Source: Stenogyne calaminthoides (taxonomy: Eukaryota; Streptophyta; Magnoliopsida; Lamiales; Lamiaceae). From it: 64,000 nt of DNA. The DNA lies in contig JBBCBC010000030.1 of assembly GCA_037126765.1 (NCBI GenBank), positions 5,304,478-5,368,477 of the forward strand. The letters are read 5' to 3'. Shown piece by piece: positions 49,176 to 61,383 of this stretch (positions within the stretch are counted from its first letter, which is position 1; the number at the start of each line of letters is the position of its first letter). The translations under genes and the position numbers were made by a program. The notes under the pieces were generated by a model. That model saw nothing but the letters and a program-made list of their open reading frames with translations. It was not told the origin of the DNA and made no database searches.

Positions 49176-49412
49176 AGAGCTGTTTAAAAAACGAGCAGCT
49201 AGAGCTCGTGAAATTCTCGATTTATTAACTAGCTGACTCGAGCTCGTCTCGTTAGGTTTGATATGTAAGAATATTCTTGTAATTCCATTAGGCTCAGTTA
49301 GGCTTGACTCGAGTCTCTATTTCCAGCTCGTTAGTGTCATGGAGCCAGCTCAAGCTTGACAAGAGTTCAAGTCGAGTTCGAAGTTCAAGAACTCTGGCTC
49401 AAATAATAGCCT
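49176..49412. mobile_element. tcgag-rich TIR element, copy 2
   Basis: Starts agagctgtttaaaaaacgag and ends gaactctggctcaaataata, the reverse orientation of the element at 26712-27038, and somewhat shorter. Confidence 0.5.
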
Positions 49413-49618
49413 ATATGGGTATTTGAAGAATATGTCTTTCTATTGATGGCAAGTCTTGAAGATGAATTTGACATCCAGAACAACAAATTCTCAAAACTTT
49501 CACGAGTGCTCATACTTTTGATCTTTTGAAAAGTATTACAAAAACTTGGAGGTTGTTTATGTTGCTTTCTTTCTCTCTATTGATTTAAATTTTGAAACCT
49601 CTTTTGAAGGTATGTTTG

Positions 49619-49955
49619 TTTCGGAACTCAAGCTGGACTTGGGACTTTGCAAATCTCATCCCATTATAGTTTGAGATTTAAAATCAGACTTTAAAATCTA
49701 TTTCTATAAAATATATTTACACATTTATATTTTACAAAATTCAATATAATTACATCACTATTTTCTCACTTTCAATACAATATAATAATACAACATCAAT
49801 CGTTATTAAGCATTGATTTGATATAAAACAAAATTTTATCCTACTAAAATTTTAAAATACACACATACTTTTTACTATACATCAAGACTTTCAAATTAAT
49901 AGAATTTTAAAGTTACGACTTCCTCCTCACCTAAATCCCAAACACAGACATACCC
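49619..49955. mobile_element. Tourist/Harbinger-like MITE
   Basis: Ends GGTATGTTTGTTTCGGAACT and, reversed, GGGTATGTCTGTGTTTGGGA. Right flank taa; left flank gaa, so the target duplication is not clean. Confidence 0.6.
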
Positions 49956-50850
49956 TAAATTTCAAATTCATCAAGCGGTTAATTTAAAATTCGCAATGCT
50001 CTCACTTCAATTACTTTTTTTGGAGATTTTATTTCATCCAACCCAAAATTTTGAAGTTTTTTTGATAATAATAAAATTTCTTGACTATGTTCTGATTTGT
50101 GAACAATTTGCCAGCCTTTTAAAATTCTTTGGTCGATTACTATTCCGTGTGATGAATAGTTTAATTTCCCTTTAGAGGTTCATTCTTTCAAAAGATGAAT
50201 AATCCATAGAAACACCTAGTTGTTAAATAAAGGTAATGCGTATTTGTGAAGATTGTAATTAATAACTATGCCAAGTAAATGTGGTACCATATTAAACTAT
50301 TTACGTGTTGCAAAAGTTCAATAAATAATTTAATGTAAATTACTATAACTATGAAATTTTGGTACCATATTAAACTATTTACGTATTGCAAAATTTTAAT
50401 AATTAATTTAATGTAATGTAGTCTATTCAATATTGCACCTATGTAGAACCTCACTTCATAACATGTAGTATTAAAAAAATTGAAACGTATTTATAAATTA
50501 TAACTTCAAAATGTTATATCAATATCTTGAGGGTACAGCATTTCTGATCTTGTAAATATATTTTTGCCATAAATATAACTTTAGAGTGAATGAAATGAAC
50601 ACTAATAATAAGAGACTTAAGGTGTGATTGTTATGTTGGAATAGATAGAGAATTGAATGATCATTCCTTAATCTATTCCAAATACATTAATTGGTATGTA
50701 TTTTTGGAATGAATCATAATTCCATTAGGAATTGTCATTCCAAAAAATAAAGGAATTGTGATTCCTTACATGCCACATGAGTTTATGTATTCCACATTTT
50801 GAGTAATGAACTTTTTTTCCACAAAACATATTATCATTCATTTCATAATA

Positions 50851-51461
50851 GGAATTAAATTTTTTGTAGTCCTGTAACTTTGTATCGTTTTGAAATTGAT
50901 CAAGGGATTATTTTGACATTTTGATTTTGATCCTGTAAGTTTCCTAAAATTTTAAAATTGGTCATTTTCATCTGCTGCACCAGATTACCAACAGGAAAAC
51001 ATCACATAAGTAATTATTTTATTTTTCTCTTTAATTTTGAAGCGTCACTTGAACTTTTTTAATCCTAATAATTTTGGTCAGATTTTAGATCGGGTTTAAA
51101 ACAATTTGTATATTAAAAGACAAAGTGAATTAGATCGATTTACAGGGTCTAAACTGACCCAAAAATAAAAAATTTAAATCAATATACGCAGAAAACCACT
51201 CTTCATTCCTAAAAAAATACGAAAAAAAATCCCGACGCAAATTATTTAGATTAAAAAAATTTAGGTTGTATTTCAAAATTAAAAGAAAAAATAAAATAAT
51301 GACATAGGTGACGGTTATCTGTTTGGTGACCTACTACAACAGGTTAAAGGACCAATTTCAATTTTTTTTGATAACTTAAAGGATCAAAATAAAAAAGTCA
51401 AAACAATCGAGACTAATTTCAAAACGAAGCAAAGTTACAGGACTACAAAAAATTTAAACCC
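50851..51461. mobile_element. Foldback MULE, family B, 611 bp, 9-bp TSD
   Basis: Inverted ends GGAATTAAATTTTTTGTAGT and, reversed, GGGTTTAAATTTTTTGTAGT, continuing cctgtaactttg and cgttttgaaatt. Perfect 9-bp target duplication ttcataata at 50842-50850 and 51462-51470. Inner text (gtcctgtaacttt) links it to the elements at 25213 and 26113. No coding capacity. Confidence 0.9.
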
Positions 51462-51842
51462 TTCATAATATTACCTTCTACCCAACAATAATAATAATAA
51501 TTTAATAATAATATTATTTTATTAAAAAATTTATTTAATAAAAATAAAAATAATAACCAACTCCAATAGTCATTAGGTGACGGTTATCTGTTTGGTGACC
51601 TGCTACAACAGATTAAAGGAACAATTTCAAATTTTTTGATAACTTAAAGAATCAAAATCAAAAAGTCAAAACAATCGGGACCAATTTCAAAACGAAGCAA
51701 AGTTACAGGACTACAAAAAATTTAAACCCTTCATAATATTACCTTCTACCCAACAATAACAATAATAATTTAATAATAATATTATTTTATTAAAAAATTT
51801 ATTTAATAAAAAATAATAATAACCAACACCAATAATAATAAT
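51305..51842. repeat. 269-bp tandem duplication over a MULE end
   Basis: Units start taggtgacggttatctgttt at 51305 and 51574, 269 bp apart, nearly identical. Each includes the right end of the MULE at 50851, its target duplication and about 110 bp of AT-rich flank, so the duplication came after the insertion. Confidence 0.9.
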
Positions 51843-52719
51843 AATAATAATCATATTAAATATAATAATATTAAAATATATAAATAATATATTTTTTTAA
51901 TAATAATACTATATCTCAGAAAATGTAAATTAAAGCGAATTCTTAATAATATTTTAAAGAAATTAAAATTAAAATATTATTATTTAATAATATATTATTA
52001 ATAATAAAAATATTAAAAATATATACTATAATGTTATTATTAACTCATGCTTTCAACAATAATTAAAAACATATTTATATGCATATATATGTTTACTAAA
52101 ATTATATATTATTATAATAAACACAATAATAATATTATTTTTGTAATTATAAAAAATATTATTTTAAAAAATATATATTAAAAAGCTAAAAATAATAATA
52201 TATTAAAAATATATATAATAATTAATAAAAATATTAATATTAAAGTATAATTAATAATAATAATTTTAAAATAGATTCACCAATACTTATTTCATTCATA
52301 GGTCATACCAATCATAAGAATTATCATTCTTATATCATTCCATTCAGGCCTTCATTTCATCAATTAATTCATTCTATTCAGCCGCAATTACATTCAGTCA
52401 TACCAATCGTGTTTGGACTATTTGTAAAATTTAAGGGTGACTCTCCGCACTAGGTGTACCGTGTACTCCATATTTAAAACTATGCATGAAATATCCACAA
52501 TTTTTTATATATATATATATATATATTTTGTTTATTTTATTTTGTCATTATATTAAAATTCCTAATCAATTTAGATAGAGTCATAGAGATTAATTTTTAG
52601 TCCATAAATTGTTCACCTAAATTTCTCTTTTCGGTTACATTTTCTGAATTTAATATGAGTATTAATTTTTAGACGTTTCTTTTAGAACCATTAACTTTCA
52701 ATTATCACAAAATTAAGTT
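51843..52719. repeat. AT-rich aat-type low-complexity stretch with (TA)n
   Basis: Almost pure A+T with aataat repeats to about 52280, then ordinary AT-rich DNA and a (TA)n microsatellite at about 52506-52527. No gene. Confidence 0.8.
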
Positions 52720-52728
52720 TTGATTTAA

Positions 52729-53551
52729 GGGAGCCACTAAAACACACCCCATAATCCTCCATTCACACCCCACCTACTAAACTTACCCCATTAAAAATTT
52801 AAAATTAATTTGTACTACTAAACACACCCCAAATCAATACCATTATACCCTTCTCCCAAAAAAATAAAATCACTTCTTCCCCTTTCCAACAACAGCGTGC
52901 GTGCGAAAAAAAAAAAAAAAAAAAAGAAAAAAAAGGTCTTCCATTTTGATTCTCATGGAACAAAATCGAAGGTGAACTCATGAACAATGGCTGGAAATCG
53001 TCCATTCAAAGGTAACAAATTCATACAAATTCACGTGTGTTCGACAATAGGGTTATGTACAGACTCACTGGTGTTCGTCTGACTAATCATGCACAGATTC
53101 ATTACCGTTTGGCCCCTTGGACCGAACACTACCAATTTTTTTTAAAATTTTTGCACGACAGTTTACGCTGAGTAATCTCGCCTACGTTCAGTTGAGATTT
53201 TGGCGGAACAGTGGCACAATTAAATCCTAAAAATACCAAAATTTTTGCATAAAGATCGATAAAAAAAATAGAAAAAAAAACCTAAAAACACTTACATTAA
53301 TGTGGTCGTTTGAACTTTCACGTTCCATGACTATGATGATTGAAATTGAATAAAAAAGATAAAGGGTTTATGGACGTGAATTCCAAAAAATAAATGTTTT
53401 AGCGTTTATGATTTACAGATTACTTATATAAATAAAATCTAATTTTTTATCTATTTATATGAGGCATTATAGTCATTTTTTGTATACCTATTTTAATTTT
53501 AAATATTATGGGGTGTGAATGAAGAATTATGGGGTGTGTTTAGTGACTCTC
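52729..53551. mobile_element. Non-autonomous MULE, 823 bp, 9-bp TSD
   Basis: Ends GGGAGCCACTAAAACACACC and, reversed, GAGAGTCACTAAACACACCC, each followed by ccataat-ctccattcacaccc-like text (arms about 45 bp). Perfect 9-bp target duplication ttgatttaa at 52720-52728 and 53552-53560. The interior has an A-run near 52910 and a short frame with atggaacaaaatcgaagg, which I do not recognise. No transposase. Confidence 0.93.
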
Positions 53552-53610
53552 TTGATTTAATCTTTCAAGTTTGAAACGTCCAAATTAATATAGTCAATGA
53601 GTGACTTTAA

Positions 53611-54042
53611 GGTGGTGTTTGTTTTCAGCCGGGGAGGTCCGGATGGGGGATGGGCCTCCCCCCGTCCCCTCCACTTTTCGAATTTTGACATCCCATCCTC
53701 CATCCAAATACACATCCACCCCTATTATATATCTATACCCTAAAATTATCACATCACTACTTTTCTTACACCAACTCATTCTCTCTCATACTTTTCTTAC
53801 AACAATTCATCATCTCTCCTACTTTTCTTACACTTTTCTTTCATACAATCATTATCAAACTAACTAACAATAATAAAATTATTATCATAATTAAAAAGTA
53901 TTGATTTGATATAAAACTTCATCTATCCCTAGCACATCCAACTCAAAACAAACAAGTGATTACTATTCACAGGATTTCCCTCATCTATTTTTTCCCCATC
54001 CGGATTTGCCCCATCCACCTCAAGCTCAAAACAAACATACCC
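53611..54042. mobile_element. Tourist/Harbinger-type MITE, 432 bp
   Basis: Ends GGTGGTGTTTGTTTTCAGCC and, reversed, GGGTATGTTTGTTTTGAGCT. taa at 53608-53610 and 54043-54045. Interior contains ccccgtcccctcc and repeated cttttcttaca text. Confidence 0.8.
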
Positions 54043-54910
54043 TAAATGACTCTAATCCCATTTATTTTTCAGCCAAAAATTACTCATCTTCCCTCTTCAT
54101 ATACATATCTTTTAATTATTTATTTAACTTATTCTTTTATAAAATTATTATAATTTATATTATTTTAAGATATGGATTAAAAAATCTCTTTTAATATTTA
54201 AATTCTATAGTCCTTGCTCATTTGAGCCCAAAAGCTCAAACCTATTTTTTAATACATCTATATAAATAAAGTTTTACCCTAAAAATCATATACTCACATG
54301 TACGCAAACAACAATTTTTTTTCTGCCGCATGAGTCACGGTTATTTCTTCTTGAGCAGCCATTGATATACAGTATTTTCTCCCCTTCTCCTTCTAATTTT
54401 CGATCTGTTATTTAATCTTTGATCTAGTTATACTTATATATATACATTCATAAGTATGTAAAGTGATGCCCGTATGCAATTGGTTAATTTGATAGGTATT
54501 TGACCTTCAATTATTTGGTGATAAACGCAAGGTTGTGGGATGAATAAATTTATTAGATTAATAAGGTTACTGCTAATCAGAATTATATATGCAATGGCAT
54601 GCACATGAGATGCAAATTATGGACATAATTAGTTACAAGATGGTTTTGAGGATTTATGGAGTATATATTGTTGCTGTGTATATGGAATTAGGCTCTGGAT
54701 TAATTAACTAAAATATATATTAGATAGTTTACTTAAGACAGTAGATCAAATCAGATTGGGCTAAAGAGGAATATTTGTTCATTAGAAATTTTAGAATTAT
54801 GCTGGGTGTTGTTAAAATTGAGAGTTTTAATTAGGATTTATATTATTTTAATTCAAGAATTTATTTTCTAAATAAATGTAATTTCATGTTAAGCGTTGGT
54901 GACTACGGAA

Positions 54911-55151
54911 AGAGTAACACTTATGTGAACCAGGTTCACACATGAACTCTATCACTGTTATGTGTAAAAACTATCACTGTTATGCACAAAAACTTTCACT
55001 GTTTAAAAATATAAAGCATTTTCTATACAGTGATTGTTTTTGTTCATAACAGTGATAGTTTTTGTACATAATAGTGAGAGTTTTTGTATGTAACAGTGAT
55101 ACTTAAATAATCGAGTTCATATCATGAACCAAGTCTATACAAGTTTTTGTC
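54911..55151. mobile_element. 241-bp hAT-like MITE, copy 1
   Basis: Starts agagtaacacttatgtgaac and ends with ctatacaagtttttgtc. The interior has three forms of aaaaactatcactgttatg on the left facing cataacagtgatagtttttg on the right. Flanks ctacggaa and ctacgaga agree at 6 of 8. It is nearly identical to 58064-58304. Confidence 0.85.
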
Positions 55152-55159
55152 CTACGAGA

Positions 55160-56734
55160 AATAAGCTTTAAGACTTTTTCATTCATATCATCCACGACAT
55201 TCATTTGAGGTGGGGTTTTAATTGTTTTATTCTCTACAGTGGTTAGTAGAGCTCTATTGCATGTGTTATTCTTTATTGGGTTAATTCTAAATAAATACAC
55301 GACCTTTTGACCAAATATCAATTTAATCACAACCTTCAAGATTTTTGTATTAAAGCCCAACCTTTAATATTGTTGCAAATTGATACACATTTTTTTTCTC
55401 CTGCAGCGAAGAGGTGACATGACTCACTGAAGCATGTGTATACTTGCTAGTTATAATGATACATATTAAATAATATTTTTTAAAATTATTCCACATAATA
55501 TTACACATTTTTTAAATAAATTAAAACAAAAAATAATAATTAAAAGAAGTTAAAATCTAAAAAAAACAATTAAAATATAAATAAAAATAAAATTTATATC
55601 CATTTCATAAAATTGATCGAATCTCAATAAATAATTCACAAATTTAGTTTAAGGAGGTCGACTGCAATAAGAACAACAAGTGAGAGGTTGAAGGAGTGAC
55701 AATAGACAATGGATGGATTGAATGCATGGGGGAAGAGAAACTAAGAGATTACATTTATTTTGGAATATGAGAATATATTTAATTTTGAAATATTGACGAC
55801 GAGAATTAGTTTTTAAGGTTTGGAATTTAGATTTAAATAATTTATTTTATTTTTTTAGATTTTATTTATTTTGTTTTTTATTTTGTTTTTTATTCACTTT
55901 TTAAATATTTTATATATTTATGATTTAGACATTGCATTCTATATGTAGTCTGACATAACAAAAATAATAATTTCGGCGAGTCATATCGTCTCTTCACGGT
56001 CGATGGTAAAAAATGTGTATTAATTTGCAACAACATCAAAGATTGGGCTTTTATACAATAATTTTGAAGGTCGTGATTAAATTGATATTTGGTCTAAAAG
56101 TCGTGTATTTATTTAGAATTAATTTATGTTTTAAATAAATTGTTGAGTTATCTACTATGTGAATGAATTTTCTATGTTATTCAAGTGGCAAACTATCTAT
56201 GGCAAAGTTTATGTGACAAGTGAATGTGATTTACTTGATTACTTATTTTTAGCATTAATAATGAATAACTTGGTCCCACTGAGTTTGCTTGCATGCTTAC
56301 CCCCTCAGTTAACATTTTTCAAATTAAGGAGCTGATGGCGGGGAGGCGATGGATGATGTTATTAGAAGTCGTTTATTATTTAACATTGATAACAAGTTTA
56401 GCCCTTTATTAAGTTTTATGCAAAGAAGATTTTATTTAATAGTTAAGTATTAGTACAGTTGGTATTTTAAATTAATTTCTACTTCAAGAAACTAATTCAT
56501 GTTTATGCGTCCGTTGTTTGTCAAGTAAATTTATTATGTAATAAGTTCGTAGGTATTCATTCCACTTCATATTTTATTATTATTGATGGTTTTTCTGTTT
56601 AAATAAAGTATTTTTAAAATAATAGTCGTTGTTATTTACCGTTAGGGATTTAAAATTCAAATTTAGTTGCGCTCAAGTTAGTTAATTTAACTACTTTTTT
56701 TAAAGTCCATTTTATGAAAATTGGGGCGTGACAA
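55160..56734. other. Intergenic, no gene seen
   Basis: AT-rich. Matching text at 55260-55380 (attctaaataaatacacgac) and 56030-56125 (tcgtgtatttatttagaatt) forms an inverted pair about 800 bp apart, so a larger foldback element of roughly 55270-56120 is likely. No target duplication was established. Confidence 0.5.
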
Positions 56735-56876
56735 TGCAACTTCTTTATGTTGAACTGTATAACTTGTTTTTTTTGTATTAATAGTTGCACGGTTTAATGT
56801 AAACAAATTGCATATTTCAATACAACAAATTACATAGTCCTAAAATATACTATGAAGTACACGGTGCACCTGATGC

Positions 56877-57534
56877 TAGGGAGGGACCCAGGAACTGAGT
56901 TGAGGGGGGCCCAATTTATAATATATGTAACTAAATGCACTTTTGAATTTTTTATATATTTTAAAAAATTATTTGAACTAAATATCTTAATATTAACACA
57001 TTTAATATACATATTTAAAATGTGAATTATTCAGAAAAAAAGGATTCTATTGCAAATAGGGTATAAGGAATACCCTCCAACAGTGTTCACAAGGTTACAA
57101 ATACCAAGTCAAAAATAAAGACCAAAACACTTGATTCAGAAAAATACACGGTTTAATCACCCAATCTGAGTAGGACAAAGCAGACTCCTTGTACCCTTTA
57201 GAAACATACCAGCTCCAGATGCGAGCTTTGAGTTCCTCCACCATATCCTCGTTGATCAATGCATCTTGGCGAAAATGAACATCATTTCTTTTTTTCCACA
57301 AAATCCACACCGCGCACCTCCACGCACAAACCGCTAATTTCTTTCACCTTTTCGCTACCTCTTCCTCCTCTGAAGAATAAAAAAAAAATTGCATGAAAAA
57401 AGAAAATACACTTTAAAATTAGCTAAAACTTTTAATCTTATCAAATTAAAAATAAATAAATAAAAATATATATAAAAAGTTTAAGTGGGGTCAGGGGCCC
57501 AATGACCTCTTGACCTCAACATGGGTCCGTCTAT
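56877..57534. mobile_element. hAT-like element nested in a family A MITE
   Basis: Ends TAGGGAGGGACCCAGGAACT and, reversed, CATAGACGGACCCATGTTGA. Flanks cctgatgc and cctggtgt agree at 6 of 8, as for an aged hAT duplication. It carries a reverse-oriented LINE fragment. Confidence 0.6.
57095..57345 (-). pseudogene. LINE reverse-transcriptase C-terminal fragment
   Basis: The frame from about 57325 reads AVWILWKKRNDVHFRQDALI, the W.LWK.RN motif seen at the C-terminal end of plant LINE ORF2-type reverse transcriptases, then WSWYVSKGYKESALSYSDW. An in-frame stop precedes it. It is a remnant, in the middle of the hAT-like element at 56877. Family assignment rests on this motif alone. Confidence 0.5.
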
Positions 57535-57959
57535 GCCTGGTGTATGTAAGACTTACCCAAAATTTAAATGATACAATTTGGTGTCACTTTAGAAATTGGA
57601 CCAAAAAAAAAAAAAAAGTAACATTATTTTGGTGAGCCGCCTTCCGACCGTTGGGTTATAAAAAAAGTGGAGACTTTAATACCTTTAAAATAAAATAACA
57701 AAATTTGAAGATAAATAATTAAAAAATAAAATATATATGAATATTAGGAAGAATCACTTTCACAATTTCATTTCTCCAAAATAGCAAGTATGAATTTATA
57801 CCTTTTACATTTGACAAATCCTCATGTATAACTTATTTATTGTTTTTTTTAGCGCAACTTATTTATTGTTTGAAAGTGGATCCATACTAATATTCATTCA
57901 CTGATATCATTATTGTTATAAATTAATATATATTATACATTTATATATACATAAAAATT

Positions 57960-58471
57960 ACTTTTTTTGTCCTAATTTTGATTGTCAATTTTTTATAAAT
58001 AGTAGTCCTAATTTTGTTTGGTCATTTCTTAAAAAGGAAATAAAACAACTTTCAATACTATTTAGAGTAACATTTATGTGAACCAGGTTCACACATGAAC
58101 TCTATCACTGTTATGTGTAAAAACTATCACTGTTATGCACAAAAACTTTCACTATTTAAAAATATAAAGCATTTTCTAAACAGTGATTATTTTTGTTAAT
58201 AACAGTGATAGTTTTTATACATAACAGTGAGAGTTTTTGTATGTAACAGTGATACTTAAATAATCGAGTTCATAGCATGAACCTGGTCTATACAAGTTTT
58301 TGTCTACTATTTAATACTATTATTTCCCTCCACCAAACCCACTTTACACCATTTAATACTATTATTTCCCTCCACCAAACCCACTTTTACACCATTTAAT
58401 ACTATTATTTCCCATTTTTTTTAATCTCCGTGTCTACAGTATTTGACCAATCAAAATTAGGACAGAGGGAG
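57960..58471. mobile_element. Stowaway-like MITE hosting another MITE
   Basis: Ends tttgtcctaattttgattgt and, reversed, ctccctctgtcctaattttg. It holds the 241-bp element at 58064 and, at 58308-58413, about 2.5 tandem units of atttaatactattatttccc plus ctccaccaaacccactt (about 48 bp). Confidence 0.7.
58064..58304. mobile_element. 241-bp hAT-like MITE, copy 2, 8-bp TSD
   Basis: Same length and nearly same sequence as 54911-55151. Perfect 8-bp target duplication tactattt at 58056-58063 and 58305-58312. Inverted arms acttatgtgaaccaggttca and acttgtatagaccaggttca. Confidence 0.92.
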
Positions 58472-59104
58472 TATAATATTATTTATAAGTATAATAATAT
58501 TAATTAATAAGTATTATAATATTAATTTATAATTGTAATGGTATTCATTGAATTTTATAAGTTTAATTTTCAATAATTTTTTGTTTACTTTGCATTTCTT
58601 TTTTTGTTTGTTTGATGTGAAATATAATTGTATTGCAGTATGTAATTGAGTTTTGGTGATTTATGTTATTAGAATCAATATGTTTTGATTTTTTATTACA
58701 TATATCACTCAATTTATTATGTTTAATTAATTAATTCAAGTATGCATAGAAAATTGTATATTTAATCATGAATAAATAATATTTGATAAAATATAAAATA
58801 AAAGGTTAGGGGTAATATCCTTAAAGAGTATTCCCACTTAGTCAAAGTTTAAATTTAATGGTTAGAGATAATCTTGATATGTAATATAAATTTGGTGGCA
58901 AATTAATAATGATAAAAATCTATGTAAAACAGTTTCATGATAAGACGTTTCATAAATCATCACAAAATAACATTATTTTTTTCTAATACGTTATAACACC
59001 GTTCGTACGTTATGATTTATCTACATTGTGAGACCATCTTATGAAAGACCTACTCATTAATAATTTTAATGACAAATTGATGAAAAAGAAAATAGTGGGT
59101 TTCA

Positions 59105-59335
59105 TGTACACAAGGTGCATCATGCAAACATGCACTCCATAATGTATTTTAGAACATTATAATTTATTGTATTGATATATGCAATTTATTTACATTGAAC
59201 CGTGCAACTTGTTTTCCATATTAATAATTGCACGGTTTAGTGTACGAAAATTACATATTTTAGTACAACAAGTTGCATGATTCTAAAATACATTATGATG
59301 TGCACAGTGCATACAAGACTTGACCTAAGAAAAAA
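59105..59335. repeat. Palindromic MITE family A, copy 6
   Basis: The best-preserved copy: aatgtattttagaacatta and atgcaatttatttacattga on the left, catattaataattgcacgg at the centre, and caacaagttgcatgattcta and gtgcatacaagacttgacc on the right. Confidence 0.75.
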
Positions 59336-59659
59336 GTAAACAAAACAGATAAAATAAGGGTACTATTAAGTATTGTGGAGTCCATTTATAAATAAAGTGA
59401 TTATCTATCAGTAAGTACAATGATAATTGAAATAATTAAGCGATGAATAAAAGAAAATTGTTTCCATAAATAGTATTCCCTCTGCCCTTCTATAATTTTC
59501 CCCCTTTTTTGGGTGCTTTAATCAATAAATAATAATAAAATAATAAAAATGAAAGGTAATTTTGAGCATTTGGGAAGAAGATAAAGACATGTGGAGTAAT
59601 GAATATAGTAGTGAGTGATTTTTTTTTAATATTATGTGAAAAACGAAAATAAAAAGGTT

Positions 59660-59905
59660 AGGTCTTGTATATGCACTTTGTGCAGTCAAGACTCATAATA
59701 AGATTTTAGAAGCATCGCAACTTATCTTTAAAAAAATCATTTTATTTATTTTTGTGTAAAAATGAAATTGTTAATATGCGAACATAGTTGCATGCTTCTA
59801 TTTGGAATAGTTGCACATTTTTATTTTGTATAGTTAAGACGCTTCTAAAACGAAATCTTTAACATGAAACAAGATCCAGGGTCTTGCGAGACTCATTTCA
59901 ACTAA
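59660..59905. repeat. Palindromic MITE family A, copy 7 (diverged)
   Basis: Starts taggtcttgtatatgcactt, contains aagcatcgcaacttatc and gttgcatgcttctatttgg, and ends near gggtcttgcgagactc. Closest to copies 1 and 3. Confidence 0.55.
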
Positions 59906-60099
59906 AAATTATGGACAATGAAATTAATTTATAAAAAAAAAACTTATTATGGGACATGTAGAAAACATTTATAATGGAATAATGAGAGTATGATAATAAA
60001 TGTGGTGGACGTACAAATAAGGAATGTGAAATTATGAAAATAAATTTTGTGGATTAAGTGAGTATTTTTAAAATTAAATTCAATTTAATGAATATACCA

Positions 60100-60409
60100 A
60101 AAATCTCCGTATGATTAAAAAGATATTTTCAACATTATTGGAGTGGAGAGAATGACGGAGCGCGTGACGAATAGGACGACCCGTAGAGGCGCGTGGACAC
60201 TAAACAGACGCTCCCTCAAATTGTTTTACCCCAATCTACGCGCTGCACCTAACCCTACTCCCACAGTTTTGTACAAGCATTTCAAATCTCTCCCAACGCC
60301 TATTTATTCACCAATTTCTCGTTTCCAATCCACCTTTTCTTTCTCTCTCTAGAAGAAATCATCTCATTTTTTCTATCTTCGGATTCTCCTTTTCATTGAT
60401 ATCATTAGG
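60100..60409 (+). promoter_or_regulatory. Promoter and leader exon of the RMA gene
   Basis: A GC-richer stretch starts near 60145. A TATA-like tatttattc lies at about 60300 and is followed by pyrimidine-rich leader. A donor, TTAG|GTACGC, sits at 60409/60410, and the matching acceptor (cattgtgtag) is just before the start codon at about 62051. This predicts a leader exon of about 60330-60409 and a leader intron of 1.6 kb. Inferred from sequence signals only. Confidence 0.5.
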
Positions 60410-61383
60410 TACGCTTTCGCTGTTGTTTTTGCCCAGATTTGTGCGTTTTAATTGAGCTTTTGTCTTTCGCTATTTATCTGTATTTGTTACGATTGTTGAT
60501 TAATCTGTTATGGTGTTTTGCTTGTTTTAGATCTAAGCTATTTTTGGTTTGTTCCTTTTTTTTTTTTTTTTAATGGGTGAATGTTTTGGGTGCGAATTGA
60601 TGAAAGTAATTAGATTGGGGATTTTTCCTTTTGCGCTAATTTGAGTTGGTTTTCTTCCTTTTCTCTCAGATTGTACATTTTTGTTTTTTATGGATGATAC
60701 GTTATGTGATTCCTTGCGTTCTGTTGATTTTTTTACAATGAAATCCGGCAAGTATCCTAAGGAAAATATTTGAATTGCACATTTTGATGTTAACCATACG
60801 CTCCTCTGAGTTCTGTTTTGATTTTTAACTTTTATTTTTTTGATATTTTGACGTATAAAGAGGCAGGATTTATGTTTTTCATTTGGCTTTTGATTGAATC
60901 CATTAGATATTATCTTAATTGAAGTTTCTTTAGCAATCATCAATGCAACTTCATTGCACTCTCATCTGGCTTTAGCATGAATATAACAACCTTGCCATTA
61001 GTAGAATTGTAGAAAGCAGAGAAAAATTGTCAAAGGTTTTTACCTTTTTGCCTAGGATAAAAAGGTGAAGTGGATATTTTTGTGCATTTTATGGTGTTTC
61101 ATGCCTTCTCTGGTTTGGTTTTGCCTCAAAGTGAATGATGATCTCAATTAGATCCTTATCAAATATAGTTAGTAAAAGACTGTCTCAAGTTGTGCTTTCT
61201 TGCATAATATATATTGTAATTGAGGCAGTCTTGGTTTTTGCCAAGAAAATCCATTGTAATTATCTAATTACTATGTAAAACAGATGAATTGGTATCATTT
61301 GCTGTGGAATCTTCACAAGTAAATGTAAAAAAAAAAAAAAAAAACCCTTTCTCCCCTTGGGTTTAAATTTATAATATGCTGGG

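Larger units (their letters stand above)
48656..50840. other. Intergenic, no gene seen
   Basis: TRXM 3' side. Contains a tcgag-rich element (49176-49412) and a Harbinger-like MITE (49619-49955). From 50621, ggtgtgattgttatg after taa looks like the left end of another Tourist-like element whose other end was not fixed. Confidence 0.5.
56735..57565. repeat. Palindromic MITE family A, copy 5, interrupted
   Basis: Left part 56735-56876 has aacttgttttttttgtatta, agttgcacggtttaatg and acacggtgcacctgatg; the short right end (gtatgtaagacttaccc) resumes at about 57541 after an inserted element. Confidence 0.6.
57566..59104. other. Intergenic, nested MITEs, no gene
   Basis: AT-rich; contains the Stowaway element 57960-58471 with the hAT-like MITE 58064-58304 inside it. 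Nothing coding recognised. Confidence 0.6.
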
